A DNA stretch of 64,000 nt, taken from the NCBI GenBank assembly GCA_949281375.1, contig CASDLT010000028.1, positions 1 to 64,000 on the forward strand. The letters run 5' to 3'. This DNA comes from an uncultured Nitrosomonas sp. GTDB lineage: Bacteria > Pseudomonadota > Gammaproteobacteria > Burkholderiales > Nitrosomonadaceae. Position numbers and translations under genes: made by a program. The notes below the pieces were generated by a model that made no database searches, had not been told where the DNA came from, and saw nothing but the letters and a program-made list of their open reading frames with translations. Of the stretch, positions 17,579 through 27,059 are shown in pieces. Positions within the stretch are counted from its first letter, which is position 1, and each line of letters opens with the position of its first letter.

Positions 17579-18046
17579 ATGAATACATTTATTTATGACT
17601 GGAGAGTACCTATCAATCAAGTACTCAAACTATCTTCCTTGCTATTGACACTTACTGTGTTAACAGCTTGCGCACAAATGAGTTCAACTGTGGCTAAACC
17701 CACTGGAATCTCAAGTGACAACCATGACGCTCTAGTTAAATATTACGAAGGCGTTGCCAAAGATGCAAAATTAAGACTGCAAGCGAATAAAAAAGTACTT
17801 GAGGAGTATGAAGCACGTCCTTATTACTTTGGCAGGCAAGGTTTGGATGCTAAGTCGCATGCTTTAGCAAATGTTCGAGCATATGAGAAAACGATTCAGG
17901 AAAGCTTGGCATTTGCTGATCTCCATAGAAAAATTGCGATGGAGCAAAAACGTAATCTAGCAAATAAACTAGGTTCCACCCAAGATCGTGACTTTACATC
18001 AAAGATCACAGAATACTCAGAGTATTCTGTTAATAAAGGTCTCTGA
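17579..18046 (+). CDS. Putative lipoprotein of unknown function
   Basis: 155 residues. A hydrophobic segment LLLTLTVLTAC ends in a lipobox (LTAC), predicting signal-peptidase II processing and lipid attachment at the cysteine near residue 31. The mature part is helical and charged (KLRLQANKKVLEEYEARP, HRKIAMEQKRNLANK), suggesting a coiled coil or helical bundle in the periplasm. GGAGG (17566-17570) is 8 bases before the ATG. The end of the gene carries a perfect 10-bp palindrome with a 1-base centre (18009-18029), and a terminator-like hairpin follows. No family recognised. Confidence 0.75.
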   Translation: MNTFIYDWRVPINQVLKLSSLLLTLTVLTACAQMSSTVAKPTGISSDNHDALVKYYEGVAKDAKLRLQANKKVLEEYEARPYYFGRQGLDAKSHALANVRAYEKTIQESLAFADLHRKIAMEQKRNLANKLGSTQDRDFTSKITEYSEYSVNKGL

Positions 18047-18058
18047 TAAAGTGACGAA

Positions 18059-18090
18059 CAACCACCGATAAATTTCGGTGGTTGGTCTTT
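18059..18090 (+). terminator. Hairpin after the lipoprotein gene
   Basis: CAACCACCGA (18059-18068) pairs perfectly with TCGGTGGTTG (18075-18084) around a 6-base loop. It is followed by GTCTTT, a poor U-tract. It lies 13 bp past the stop and probably ends that transcript. Confidence 0.6.
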
Positions 18091-18382
18091 AAACCCACCA
18101 TCAACCTGTTCCAACGCTGCTCAATTAATTAAATTTTCATTGCTGATTCCACATGCTCGACGTAAAATCCGCCACAGAAATTCCTCTCTCAGCCTCCTTC
18201 ATTTAATCCATAAACTGGCAGTCCGTAAACCGATAATTCTGCGTCAGCAAAGCTCTCATCGTTTGGATTGGAAAATTTTACTGTTTTGCTTTTAATTATT
18301 GCGATGGATTAGCGAGTGAAGCGATGAACGCGCTCATTCTCTTTCTGAGTATCAATCACAGAATACTAATGGTTTTCGACGG
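18091..18382 (+). other. Gene-free stretch between convergent genes
   Basis: About 290 bp with no coding signal and no strong secondary structure. The 13-mer ATCACAGAATACT at 18355-18367 also occurs at 18005-18017 near the lipoprotein 3' end. No terminator for the Gly-rich gene (which ends at 18383 reading leftward) was recognised. Confidence 0.4.
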
Positions 18383-19636
18383 CTATGGAATACGGGGAAG
18401 TACTTTTATCCATTCGCCTGAGCATTGTTTAACCTGAGGATAGTAGCCTTCAGGATTGCGACAGTAATACCAATAGGTATTTCTTTGCACCGGGGCTGGG
18501 CGTGGCGCTGCATTTTGTTGAATGTACGTCGGAGTCACAGGCGCCAGCAGCGTGGGTGAAGACACTATTGGAGCACTGACAACGCCAACAGGGTATCCGC
18601 CGCCGTAAACATAATTGACTCCAAAACGACGATAAGGACCAAAGGTGTAATTATTATAGAAGCCGACGCCACCCCAACCCGGACCCCAACTCCATCCGGT
18701 ATTCCAACCCCAGCCGGTGCTAAAGCCCCAACCTGGGCCCCAACCCCAGCCCCAACTTGGACCGAAACCCCAGCCTAATCCCAATCCGACACCCAGTCCC
18801 AAACCAAATCCATCCAGATGGTGATGATGGCCATGATGATGGTGTCCGTCATGAATGAAATTGCCAGTGTGTGGATTCGTTTGCACATTGTTTTCAATAT
18901 TCACATTCTGGTTCGATGCGCCATCTTGAACCGCACCCTCGGATTGGGTAGCGGGTTCTGTTCCAACTTTTGCGTCATTTGCAGTGGTAGATTGATCGGT
19001 AGCGCCAGTACTTTCCTTCGTAAATTCGCCGTGTTGATCCGCAGCATTATCTGGAGTGGCTGGATTAATATCAGCCGATGTTTCATTGGTGGCCGCATCA
19101 CCTGTTTGATGTGCTTCTGAGTTTATTTCCTTGTGTTGTGCAGACTCAGATCCAGGATCAAACGCTTGGCCGGTCTGTACATCGCTGGGTTGATTGGCAT
19201 CACTGGATAAATTGGCATCATCCGAAAAATCAACCGGTTCCGATTGGTCAGCGATGCCGCCATCAATGGCGTCAGTTTGATTGAAATTACCTTGATGAAG
19301 ATCTCCTTGATCGAAACCTCCGCCGATATCATTGTTTGATTCTAATTGATCAGGTGCGTCATAGCTGCCATCAAAACCACTGCCTTCATAGCCATCGAAG
19401 TTCCCGCTATCGAAATTTCCACCGTCGTAGCTACCTCCATCAAATCCACCATCATAACCTCCGCCGTCAAAACCCCCACCGTCGAAGCCGCCACCATCGA
19501 AACTCCCACCATCGAAGCCGCCACCATCAAAACCCCCGCCGTCTCCTCCGCCATCGCCCCCCTCAGCGCTGATTGGATTGGTTGCAAATAGTCCACACAT
19601 TGCTATCGCCATGTATGTTAACTGAAATTTGTTCAT
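18383..19636 (-). CDS. Secreted FDGGG-repeat, His-rich and Gly/Trp-rich protein
   Basis: 417 residues with a signal peptide (AMCGLFATNPISA). Four zones follow. Residues 25-95 are imperfect FDGGG/FDGGS/YDGG pentapeptide repeats, very acidic and glycine-rich. Residues 95-265 are a low-complexity D/Q/N/T-rich linker. A HDGHHHHGHHHH cluster comes next and could bind metal. Then a GLGLGVGLGLGWGFG and WGWGPGWG segment leads to a C-terminal module with YWYYCRNPEGYYPQVKQC, a short cysteine-pair motif I recall from other proteobacterial secreted proteins. It is probably a surface, matrix or envelope-associated protein. An inverted repeat lies about 85 bp upstream of the start. It is transcribed away from sucC. 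The function is unknown. Confidence 0.8.
   Translation of the reverse strand: MNKFQLTYMAIAMCGLFATNPISAEGGDGGGDGGGFDGGGFDGGSFDGGGFDGGGFDGGGYDGGFDGGSYDGGNFDSGNFDGYEGSGFDGSYDAPDQLESNNDIGGGFDQGDLHQGNFNQTDAIDGGIADQSEPVDFSDDANLSSDANQPSDVQTGQAFDPGSESAQHKEINSEAHQTGDAATNETSADINPATPDNAADQHGEFTKESTGATDQSTTANDAKVGTEPATQSEGAVQDGASNQNVNIENNVQTNPHTGNFIHDGHHHHGHHHHLDGFGLGLGVGLGLGWGFGPSWGWGWGPGWGFSTGWGWNTGWSWGPGWGGVGFYNNYTFGPYRRFGVNYVYGGGYPVGVVSAPIVSSPTLLAPVTPTYIQQNAAPRPAPVQRNTYWYYCRNPEGYYPQVKQCSGEWIKVLPRIP
19357..19564 (-). repeat. Degenerate 15-bp tandem repeats encoding FDGGG
   Basis: The coding sequence for residues about 25-93 of the Gly-rich protein is made of imperfect 15-bp units (plus-strand form like AAACCCCCACCGTCG). 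Unit-to-unit variation is mostly at third codon positions and in F/Y/S/N swaps. This suggests old slippage-driven expansion followed by selection on the protein. Confidence 0.7.
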
Positions 19637-19718
19637 CGTATCTCCGGCTCAATCTATGTCACAGTATGGCTTATGATATCGGCAAAATTCTGAACGAATA
19701 CTGAATAAAGCAAATGGA

Positions 19719-19751
19719 TATGGGTCATAAAATTTCCTTATATGACCCATA
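19719..19751. promoter_or_regulatory. 11-bp inverted repeat between the Gly-rich gene and sucC
   Basis: TATGGGTCATA (19719-19729) and TATGACCCATA (19741-19751) are perfect inverted copies with an 11-base spacer. The element lies 83 bp upstream of the Gly-rich gene start and about 250 bp upstream of sucC. It may be an operator or an mRNA leader hairpin. No terminator role is expected between divergent genes. The rest of the 363-bp intergenic region (19637-19999) shows no gene. Confidence 0.5.
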
Positions 19752-19928
19752 ATAACGACAGTAAGTGCATTATGATTTGAGGAATTTTGCTGATACGTTC
19801 ATGCTCAAGAAAAAGTGAGGACGGGTTGGATGAAAATGAGCACAATATCATAGAGTGACGCATCAAATGAACCGAACAAAAGGTCAGGTCAGTGAAGTTT
19901 GCTATATTGTGAAATGAAAAGGACCGGA

Positions 19929-19959
19929 TTGAATTTGAAGTAATTGATTACGTTATACT
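19929..19959 (+). promoter_or_regulatory. Candidate sigma-70 promoter of sucCD
   Basis: TTGAAT (19929-19934) and TATACT (19954-19959) resemble -35 and -10 boxes, but the 19-base spacer is longer than optimal. The -10 match is 5 of 6. It would give a leader of about 35 nt before the sucC ATG. Confidence 0.35.
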
Positions 19960-19999
19960 GCTGCACTGAACGTCGACATATTTATCGGGAGATTTGCAG

Positions 20000-21184
20000 A
20001 TGAAAATTCACGAGTATCAAGCAAAGGAAATTTTGCAGAAATATGGTGTACCAACCCCCCAAGGGATTGCTTGCTTTACTGTGGACGATGCAGTCAACGC
20101 AGCAAAACAATTAGGTGGAAGGATTTGGGTAGTCAAAGCGCAGATATACGCAGGCGGGCGTGGGAAGGGCGGTGGTGTGAAAATAGCCCGGTCGCTGGAT
20201 GAGGTACGGCAGCGCGCGAATGAAATCTTGAACATGCGCTTGATTACGCATCAAACCAATCCTGAAGGTCAAATCGTCCATCGATTGTTCATTGAGCAAG
20301 GTGTGCAGATCGTGAAAGAATACTATGTCGGTTTGGTCGTGGATCGAAGTCGCCAGCGTGTCTGTTTGATGGCAAGTTCGGCGGGCGGCATGGACATAGA
20401 AAAAGTCGCTGCTGAAACACCGCAAAAGATACATAAGATTTTCATCGATCCAATTGCAGGTCTGAATCATCAGCAAGCAGAAGACCTGGTGCAAAAAATT
20501 GACATTCCGGAGCAGACCTGGCCGCAGGCGATTGTTCTGTTGCAAGATCTGTATCGTGCTTTTGAGGATACCGATGCGTCGTTATTGGAAATTAATCCTT
20601 TGACCTTGACGACGGATCATCGTGTGATAGCACTCGATGCCAAAATGAATTTTGATGACAATGCATTATTTCGCCATCCCGATATTGTTGCGTTGCGTGA
20701 TCTCGACGAAGAAGATCCGGTAGAGGTTGAGGCTTCGAAACATGAACTTTCATATATTCCACTGGATGGCAACATTGGGTGTTTGGTGAATGGCGCGGGA
20801 TTGGCTATGGCAACAATGGATATCATCAAACTCTATGGCGGTAATCCCGCTAATTTCCTTGATGTGGGCGGTGGCGCCACGACGGAAAAAGTGACCGAAG
20901 CATTTAAATTGATGCTTTGCAATCCTAAATTGCAAGCGATTCTGGTCAATATTTTCGGAGGCATCATGAAATGTGATGTCATCGCGCAAGGAGTCGTTGC
21001 AGCGGCGCGAGATGTGCAGTTGACAGTGCCGCTAGTTGTGCGACTTGAAGGCACAAACGTGGATCTAGGGAAAAAAATTCTTGCAGATTCTGGATTGCCG
21101 ATCATTTCGGCGGACAACATGGCCGATGCGGCTGAAAAAGCTGTTAATGCTGTAAAAACTAAATCAAATTCATTGAAGGAGTAA
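20000..21184 (+). CDS. sucC: Succinyl-CoA synthetase (ADP-forming), beta subunit
   Basis: 394-residue subunit carrying the ATP-grasp domain. With SucD it interconverts succinyl-CoA and succinate with ATP formation in the TCA cycle. It has the N-terminal [12 protein letters not shown] signature, ATP-grasp segments [18 protein letters not shown] and LLEINPL, and the C-terminal [11 protein letters not shown] and [10 protein letters not shown] blocks. ATG 20000 is chosen over TTG 19994 because GGGAGA (19987-19992) is 7 bases ahead and MKIHEYQAK is the universal family start. sucD begins 6 bp after the stop. Confidence 0.97.
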   Translation: MKIHEYQAKEILQKYGVPTPQGIACFTVDDAVNAAKQLGGRIWVVKAQIYAGGRGKGGGVKIARSLDEVRQRANEILNMRLITHQTNPEGQIVHRLFIEQGVQIVKEYYVGLVVDRSRQRVCLMASSAGGMDIEKVAAETPQKIHKIFIDPIAGLNHQQAEDLVQKIDIPEQTWPQAIVLLQDLYRAFEDTDASLLEINPLTLTTDHRVIALDAKMNFDDNALFRHPDIVALRDLDEEDPVEVEASKHELSYIPLDGNIGCLVNGAGLAMATMDIIKLYGGNPANFLDVGGGATTEKVTEAFKLMLCNPKLQAILVNIFGGIMKCDVIAQGVVAAARDVQLTVPLVVRLEGTNVDLGKKILADSGLPIISADNMADAAEKAVNAVKTKSNSLKE

Positions 21185-21190
21185 TCATCG

Positions 21191-22066
21191 ATGTCGATTT
21201 TGATCAATCGGAACAGTCGAGTCATGACGCAGGGTATTACCGGTAAGACCGGTCAATTTCACACGCGCATGTGTCGCGATTATGCCAACGGTAAGGAGTG
21301 CTTCGTAGCGGGCGTAAATCCTCGCAAACCCGGGGAGGATTTTGAAGGGATTCCAGTATTTGCAACGGTTGAAGAAGCAAGGCAACAGACAGGAGCCAAC
21401 GTATCTGTGATTTATGTGCCGCCGCCATTTGCAGCCGCCGCCATTGATGAGGCTGTAGAAGCGGAGCTGGATTTGGTTATTTGCATCACAGAGGGGATTC
21501 CGGTGCGGGATATGATCCGCACACGGTACAAGATGCAGGGGAAGAAGACGCGCCTGATCGGGCCTAATTGCCCGGGCATCATTACGCCGGACGAAATCAA
21601 GATCGGCATCATGCCCGGTTATATTCACAAAAAAGGCCGGATAGGGGTGGTTTCGCGTTCCGGTACGTTAACCTACGAAGCGGTAGCTCAATTGATGGCT
21701 CTGGGGTTGGGACAATCGACCTGTATCGGAATTGGCGGTGATCCCGTGAATGGATTGAAGCACCTGGACGTCATGCAGCTGTTCAATGATGACGATGAAA
21801 CGGATGCTGTATTGATGGTGGGAGAAATAGGAGGCACCGACGAAGAAGAATGTGCACGATGGATCAAGGATCACATGCGAAAACCTGTAGTTGGATTCAT
21901 TGCCGGTGTGACTGCTCCGCCCGGCAAGCGCATGGGGCATGCCGGAGCCATTATTTCCGGAGGTAAGGGTACGGCGCAGGAAAAGCTTGAAGTAATGGAA
22001 TCCTGCGGCATCAAAGTGACCCGGAATCCTGCTGACATGGGGAAACTATTGAAATCTGCGCTGTAA
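21191..22066 (+). CDS. sucD: Succinyl-CoA synthetase (ADP-forming), alpha subunit
   Basis: 291 residues, the usual length. It has the N-terminal CoA-binding Rossmann domain ([15 protein letters not shown]) and the phosphohistidine loop [14 protein letters not shown], with the catalytic histidine at residue 250. It forms the alpha-beta unit with SucC, encoded just upstream with a 6-bp gap; AAGGAG at the sucC 3' end serves as its ribosome-binding site. The 2-oxoglutarate dehydrogenase genes are not adjacent. Confidence 0.97.
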   Translation: MSILINRNSRVMTQGITGKTGQFHTRMCRDYANGKECFVAGVNPRKPGEDFEGIPVFATVEEARQQTGANVSVIYVPPPFAAAAIDEAVEAELDLVICITEGIPVRDMIRTRYKMQGKKTRLIGPNCPGIITPDEIKIGIMPGYIHKKGRIGVVSRSGTLTYEAVAQLMALGLGQSTCIGIGGDPVNGLKHLDVMQLFNDDDETDAVLMVGEIGGTDEEECARWIKDHMRKPVVGFIAGVTAPPGKRMGHAGAIISGGKGTAQEKLEVMESCGIKVTRNPADMGKLLKSAL

Positions 22067-22217
22067 TCTGAATCCTGTAAAAATTCTGAAAAGTTGCAAA
22101 GGATGTCAATCACGTGAAGTGAAAAAGCGTCGTTGGATTTGATCTTAATGCGACTACTTGGACGTCAGTTTAATAGTTTATATATTCTTGCGAATCAGTC
22201 TAATTCGAGGTGTATCA

Positions 22218-22526
22218 ATGAGTTACCGTCTTTCTCTTATGATGGTCATGATCATTCTGTGGATATCTGCTTGTAGTAGTGTACCCAGCAAACAGCAAAC
22301 TCCTTCCAGAAAGCCTGAACGTTCCTCTGGTGCATTGCCGGAAAGCGCCAAGCCAAAATATAATCTGACGGGTTATCCGTTGAATACCCAGCAAGGTTAT
22401 ATCGATGGGTGCGAGACCGCTAAAAGATCTAGTTGGGCGTTCAAAGACATCAATCGCTATGAAAAGGATGGTCAGTACCGGATGGGATGGGACGATGGAT
22501 TCGCACTTTGCAAAATGAAAAAATAA
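22218..22526 (+). CDS. Small lipoprotein of unknown function
   Basis: 102 residues from ATG 22218, preceded by GAGGTG (22206-22211). The frame is open from 22158, but the lipoprotein signal MMVMIILWISACSS, with lipobox ISAC, sets this start. The C-terminal half contains QQGYIDGCETAKRSS and YRMGWDDGFALCK, a two-cysteine pattern (GC and GxxxC) that suggests a disulfide. Probably outer-membrane or periplasmic. It sits between sucD and dacB, 33 bp ahead of the latter. No named family recognised. Confidence 0.75.
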   Translation: MSYRLSLMMVMIILWISACSSVPSKQQTPSRKPERSSGALPESAKPKYNLTGYPLNTQQGYIDGCETAKRSSWAFKDINRYEKDGQYRMGWDDGFALCKMKK

Positions 22527-22558
22527 TCTCCATTTCTAATTTCTAGAATATTTCATCA

Positions 22559-24001
22559 ATGCTCAGGTGCTATCTGGCTATTTATTCAGTCATTCAATTC
22601 TTGACATTGAATGCTCCACTTTATGCACATGATCTGCCGGAAACGGTGAAGCGACAAATTCAGCGTCTGGCCATGCCTGACTCTGCGCTGGGCATATATG
22701 TTCATGAAATTGGCGCCCATCGGCCGCTGATCGAATTCAACGCCGATGCCGCCATGAATCCTGCGTCGGTGATGAAGTTGTTGACGACTTATGCCGGTCT
22801 GGAGATATTGGGACCTGCTTTCACGTGGCCGACTGAACTTTATGTAAACGGCAAGCTGAATGATGGAATTCTTGAAGGCGATCTGATCATCAAAGGCTAC
22901 GGCGATCCCAAGCTTGATTTGGAAAATTTCTGGCTGTTATTGCGCCGTCTGCGGCAGACCGGATTGCGCGAAATCAAAGGTAATTTAATGTTGGACCATC
23001 TCCACTACAACCTTGCGCGAGGCGATCCAGGTGAATTCGATGGCCAATCCTATCGAACCTATAACACCCTTCCGGAAGCGGTGTTGGTCAACTACCGGAC
23101 TTCAACTCTACAGTTGATTCCGCAGCCGGAAAAAAACACAGTTGATATCGTTATCGATCCATTGCCAAACTCCCTAAATATCCAAAATAATTTAAGGCTT
23201 ACTCAAACTGCCTGTGGAGACTGGCAAAATCTTCTATCGGTAGAAGTGGTTGCAGAAAATGTTCAGGCCAAGCCATTGACTGTGGTTTTAAATGGCAGTT
23301 TTTCTGCACTTTGCGGCGCTCAATATCATATGCTGAGTCTGCACGATAGTTCAGTTTATACCCGCGATTTGTTCAAGCACTTATGGTTGCAACTGGGTGG
23401 CTCGTTTCATGGCGATGTGATCGAAGCCTCTGTGCCACCGGGTTTGACGACCTTGAACGTTTATCAATCACCGCCACTTTCTGATGTCATTCGCGGCATC
23501 AATAAGTTCAGCAATAATATTGCTGCGCGCCAGCTATATCTTACGCTGGGTACGAGAGGAAATGTTACTGGCAATACTCCAGCCACACTCGAAAAATCGG
23601 AATCAGTCGTGCGGCGCTGGCTCGTTTCCAAGCGGCTGAATTTTCCCGAGCTGGTCATTGAAAATGGCTCCGGTTTATCCCGCAAGGAACAAATGAGTGC
23701 ACGCCATATGGGACAATTACTACTGGCGGCATTCAGTAGCGCGGTGATGCCTGAATTTTTATCGTCTCTGCCCATTGCTGCCGTTGATGGCACACTGAAA
23801 AATCGCTTTACTGATGTTGCAACAAAAGGGCAAGCGCATTTGAAAACTGGCGCGTTGAACGATGTGCGTGCTTTAGCAGGCTATGTACTTGATAGGAAAG
23901 GGCGACGTGTTGTTATTATTTTCTTCGTTAACCATGTCAAGGCCGGCCAAATGCGTCCTGCAATGGATGCACTGGTGAATTGGGTTTATGAACGGTCTTA
24001 A
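22559..24001 (+). CDS. dacB: D-alanyl-D-alanine carboxypeptidase/endopeptidase (PBP4)
   Basis: 480-residue periplasmic peptidoglycan hydrolase of the S13 family. It removes terminal D-Ala and cuts D-Ala-DAP cross-links. A signal sequence (AIYSVIQFLTLNAPLYA) precedes the penicillin-binding motifs: SVMK with nucleophile S70, SNN starting at S318, and KTG at residue 429. The large insertion between the first two motifs and the length match PBP4. ATG 22559 fits the signal peptide; no strong ribosome-binding site is seen. Confidence 0.94.
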   Translation: MLRCYLAIYSVIQFLTLNAPLYAHDLPETVKRQIQRLAMPDSALGIYVHEIGAHRPLIEFNADAAMNPASVMKLLTTYAGLEILGPAFTWPTELYVNGKLNDGILEGDLIIKGYGDPKLDLENFWLLLRRLRQTGLREIKGNLMLDHLHYNLARGDPGEFDGQSYRTYNTLPEAVLVNYRTSTLQLIPQPEKNTVDIVIDPLPNSLNIQNNLRLTQTACGDWQNLLSVEVVAENVQAKPLTVVLNGSFSALCGAQYHMLSLHDSSVYTRDLFKHLWLQLGGSFHGDVIEASVPPGLTTLNVYQSPPLSDVIRGINKFSNNIAARQLYLTLGTRGNVTGNTPATLEKSESVVRRWLVSKRLNFPELVIENGSGLSRKEQMSARHMGQLLLAAFSSAVMPEFLSSLPIAAVDGTLKNRFTDVATKGQAHLKTGALNDVRALAGYVLDRKGRRVVIIFFVNHVKAGQMRPAMDALVNWVYERS

Positions 24002-24121
24002 TTCCCCTGTCACTAATAGGACTATTGATTCAGAATTCTTTTCGGCGTAGAGTTTCCTCTCAAGATAGATTATCTATTTTGAAGTCAGTGGGTACTTATC
24101 AATCAAAAAGGAGTGCGCAAT

Positions 24122-24712
24122 ATGATGAACGAATATAAATCTCTTGCTGTGCAATATCTCGAAGGCACGATAAAAATTTCCCAACCTGCGCCACCTGGTC
24201 AAGTCGCTTTCGACTCTCCTGCATCAGAAGTCATGACCGATCTACGCAGAATCAGCGCGGCTGTGATTGCACCGGAAGTACCCATGGAAATCGCGAACAC
24301 TTATATGATGCAACGCGGCGTCAGAACGCTGCTGGTAATCAATGGTAATGAATCGCTAGCTGGTATTATCACGGCGACTGACATTCTAGGGGAAAAGCCG
24401 ATGCGCTTCATTCAAGAGAGAAGCGTTAAGCATAGCGAAATCCTAGTCATGGATGTGATGACCCCCCTTGAAAAACTAGAAGCCATATCACTCGATGAGG
24501 TAAGGCATGCAAGGGTGGGGAATATCGTTGCTAGTTTGCGCGATAGTGGTCGACTTCATGCGCTGGTTATCGATGACAACGTCATTGGCCCCCCCAGAAT
24601 CTGTGGCATTTTTTCCTGGACACAAATCGAGAAACAATTGAACAAGATAATCATACCCAACAATGTAGCCAAAAGCTTTGCCGAAATTGAGTCGACTTTG
24701 ATTGCACATTAA
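24122..24712 (+). CDS. CBS-domain pair protein
   Basis: 196 residues from ATG 24122; AAGGAG (24108-24113) lies 8 bases ahead, so the longer frame from 24113 is rejected. Two CBS motifs are visible: MQRGVRTLLVINGNESLAGI with TATDILGE, and a second, more divergent unit in VASLRDSGRLHALVIDDN. CBS pairs bind adenosine nucleotides and act as energy or ligand sensors. There is no fused effector domain, so the partner is unknown. A strong hairpin separates it from the convergent trpE. Confidence 0.82.
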   Translation: MMNEYKSLAVQYLEGTIKISQPAPPGQVAFDSPASEVMTDLRRISAAVIAPEVPMEIANTYMMQRGVRTLLVINGNESLAGIITATDILGEKPMRFIQERSVKHSEILVMDVMTPLEKLEAISLDEVRHARVGNIVASLRDSGRLHALVIDDNVIGPPRICGIFSWTQIEKQLNKIIIPNNVAKSFAEIESTLIAH

Positions 24713-24742
24713 CTAAAAAATATTTACACCATAAAGTGATTC

Positions 24743-24780
24743 ACAAGCCAGCTTTTCTTCATCAGGTTTTGCTGGCTTGT
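24743..24780. terminator. Hairpin between the CBS gene and trpE (convergent)
   Basis: ACAAGCCAGC (24743-24752) pairs perfectly with GCTGGCTTGT (24771-24780) across an 18-base loop containing TTTTC and GGTTTT. It lies between two converging genes, so it may work in both directions. Flanking T-runs are short. Confidence 0.6.
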
Positions 24781-24822
24781 TGAGTTTCTGGCGGACAGAA
24801 ACGTGAGGAAGTTGATTTTGAT

Positions 24823-26295
24823 TTAAAACTTGCTATCGAGGCCCTGCTCGGCAATTTCTGCTGCCCGTAACAATGCTTTGGCTTTATTCTGCGTTTCGAT
24901 CCATTCATTTTGTGCAATCGAATCGGCTACAATACCTGCGCCTGCCTGAACATGTAATTGACCGTTTTTGATGACTCCGGTACGGATGGCGATTGCCAGA
25001 TCCATATCGCCATTGAATCCTAAATACCCGACCGCGCCGGCATAAATGCCGCGCTTGGAAATTTCCAGTTCGTCAATGATTTCCATCGCCCGAACCTTGG
25101 GGGCACCGCTGACGGTACCGGCCGGGAAAGTGGCTCTCAACACATCGATTGCCGTAAGCTCCGGCTTTAAAACCCCTTCGACATTCGACACGATATGCAT
25201 GACGTGTGAATAATGTTCGATCTGCATATTTTCTGTCACCTTGACTGTGCTGGTTTTCGCCACCCGACCAATATCATTGCGTCCTAAATCCATTAACATG
25301 ACGTGTTCCGCCCGTTCTTTGGGATCAGCCAGCAGATCCGTTGCCAATGCGGTATCTTCCTGAGGGTTTTTCCCGCGCGGTCGAGTACCTGCGATTGGGC
25401 GCACGGTGACGGTGAGATCTTCAAGCCTAACCAGAATCTCCGGAGAGGCACCGACGACGTAGAAATCATTAAAGTGATAAAAGAACATGTAGGGCGACGG
25501 ATTGAGGCTGCGCAATGCACGATAGAGCGCCAGTGGTGACGCACTAAAGGGCTTGCTAGTCCGTTGCGATAGTACGACTTGCATGATATCGCCATCGTAG
25601 ATATAGCGTTTAGCGCGTTCGACGGCCGCCTTGAAGTTTGCTTCTGGAAATTCGGAAACTGCAACACCGGATGTAACTGCATGCTCAGTGGGAATGGGAA
25701 CTGGCTGACGAAGCTTGGCTAACAATGTTCGTATGCGATCACAGCCGGTTTGGTAAGCCTGATCATTTTCCGGATTGACATATACGATCAAATACAATTT
25801 GCCCGACAGATTGTCGACAACCGCCAGTTCTTCTGATAATAACAACACGATATCAGGTGTATCGAGTGTATCCATTGGAGCATGGCCATTTAACTTGCGT
25901 TCAATCAACCGAACCGTATCGTAGCCAAAATAACCGACGAGTCCGCCACAAAATCGTGACATCCCAAAAGGACAGGGTGCTGCCTTGAATTGACGTTGAT
26001 AGGATTCAATGAATGCCAGCGGATCTTCTGCTTGAATGATCTCGCTCTGGTTTCCAGTTATGATCTTGATGCTATTGTCGCGAACTTCGAGGCGGTTTGC
26101 CGCGGGCAGCCCGATGAATGAATAACGACCGAAACGTTCTCCACCCTGAACTGATTCCAATAGATAGGAATAGGGTTGATTTGCCAGCTTCAAATAGATC
26201 GACAAGGGCGTATCGAGATCCGCATACGTGTCCAGAATGATGGGAATACGATTATAACCTTGCCGCGCAAGTTCGTTGAATTCCGTTTCGGTCAT
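24823..26295 (-). CDS. trpE: Anthranilate synthase component I
   Basis: 490-residue chorismate-utilising enzyme; it makes anthranilate from chorismate with ammonia supplied by TrpG, the first step of tryptophan synthesis. Visible signatures include [15 protein letters not shown]-like [20 protein letters not shown] near the N-terminus (feedback-site region), [38 protein letters not shown] and a C-terminal [10 protein letters not shown]. It is the third gene of a rpe-gph-trpE unit and starts 7 bp after gph. The trpGDC genes that often follow in betaproteobacteria are absent here. Confidence 0.96.
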   Translation of the reverse strand: MTETEFNELARQGYNRIPIILDTYADLDTPLSIYLKLANQPYSYLLESVQGGERFGRYSFIGLPAANRLEVRDNSIKIITGNQSEIIQAEDPLAFIESYQRQFKAAPCPFGMSRFCGGLVGYFGYDTVRLIERKLNGHAPMDTLDTPDIVLLLSEELAVVDNLSGKLYLIVYVNPENDQAYQTGCDRIRTLLAKLRQPVPIPTEHAVTSGVAVSEFPEANFKAAVERAKRYIYDGDIMQVVLSQRTSKPFSASPLALYRALRSLNPSPYMFFYHFNDFYVVGASPEILVRLEDLTVTVRPIAGTRPRGKNPQEDTALATDLLADPKERAEHVMLMDLGRNDIGRVAKTSTVKVTENMQIEHYSHVMHIVSNVEGVLKPELTAIDVLRATFPAGTVSGAPKVRAMEIIDELEISKRGIYAGAVGYLGFNGDMDLAIAIRTGVIKNGQLHVQAGAGIVADSIAQNEWIETQNKAKALLRAAEIAEQGLDSKF

Positions 26296-26302
26296 AGTGA
26301 TT

Positions 26303-27031
26303 CTAGGGCAGTTTTTTGATCAATCGAGAGGCATCCAATACTGAGTCTACAATCGCATCGCAATCAAGCTCATAGACATTGCGGCCTTCGTTATAGCCAT
26401 AGGGAACACAAAATACATGGCAACCAGCAGCCCTTGCGGCGATCGCATCGTTCAGCGAGTCGCCAATCAGCAATGCCTCATGGGGGGCCGCGCCGAAATG
26501 TTTGCAAATATGCAGTAATGGCATGGGATCTGGCTTTTTCTTGGGCAAGCTGTCTCCGGACAATATGATCTCAAACTGATCATACAGCCCTGTTGAACGC
26601 AGCAATGGTAAGGTAAACGCTTCAGCTTTATTAGTTATGCAAGCTAGGCTAAAGCCCGCTTGCTGCATGATTTCGATACCTTCTACCACGCCAGGGAAAG
26701 GACGCGTATTGATGCTTAAATTAGCAGCGTAATGTTTTTCATAGATCGGCAATGCTTTTTTGAATAGAGCAGGATCAGGTTCGCCATCGAGCTGACCAGT
26801 TAATGTTCGCTTGACCAGTTTCTGGATGCCTTTGCCTATGTAGGAACAGATCGTGGCTGTCGACTGCTCTGGCATTCCTAAGTCCTTCAACATCAGGTTC
26901 GCGGCTAATGCGAGATCATCGGCGGTGTTGAGCAATGTTCCATCCAGATCGATCATGATCACCTTGACCGCCAAAGGAAGCTCAATTTTTTTTACCGTGT
27001 TCTCGGTCATACGAGTAAGACTATGGTTCAT
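26303..27031 (-). CDS. gph: Phosphoglycolate phosphatase
   Basis: HAD-superfamily hydrolase that dephosphorylates 2-phosphoglycolate arising from DNA repair or RuBisCO oxygenation. Motif I is [11 protein letters not shown], motif II is in CITNKAEAF, the motif III lysine is in LPKKKPDP, and motif IV is [10 protein letters not shown]. About 242 residues from ATG 27031; ATG 27010 is an alternative (235 residues) and neither has a clear ribosome-binding site. The frame open to 27193 runs into rpe and is not used. The rpe-gph-trpE order is a conserved betaproteobacterial arrangement. Confidence 0.93.
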   Translation of the reverse strand: MNHSLTRMTENTVKKIELPLAVKVIMIDLDGTLLNTADDLALAANLMLKDLGMPEQSTATICSYIGKGIQKLVKRTLTGQLDGEPDPALFKKALPIYEKHYAANLSINTRPFPGVVEGIEIMQQAGFSLACITNKAEAFTLPLLRSTGLYDQFEIILSGDSLPKKKPDPMPLLHICKHFGAAPHEALLIGDSLNDAIAARAAGCHVFCVPYGYNEGRNVYELDCDAIVDSVLDASRLIKKLP

Positions 27032-27059
27032 GAGAATATAAAAAGAGCTGAAATGTAGA

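Noticed and set aside
18005-18367. 13-mer ATCACAGAATACT repeated 350 bp apart
   Set aside because: Only two copies, and one is part of a palindrome in the lipoprotein 3' end; not enough for a repeat family or attachment site.
19336-19596. Plus- and minus-strand frames inside the FDGGG repeat
   Set aside because: Artifacts of a repetitive GC-biased coding sequence in other frames; the 417-residue frame has signal peptide and C-terminal module.
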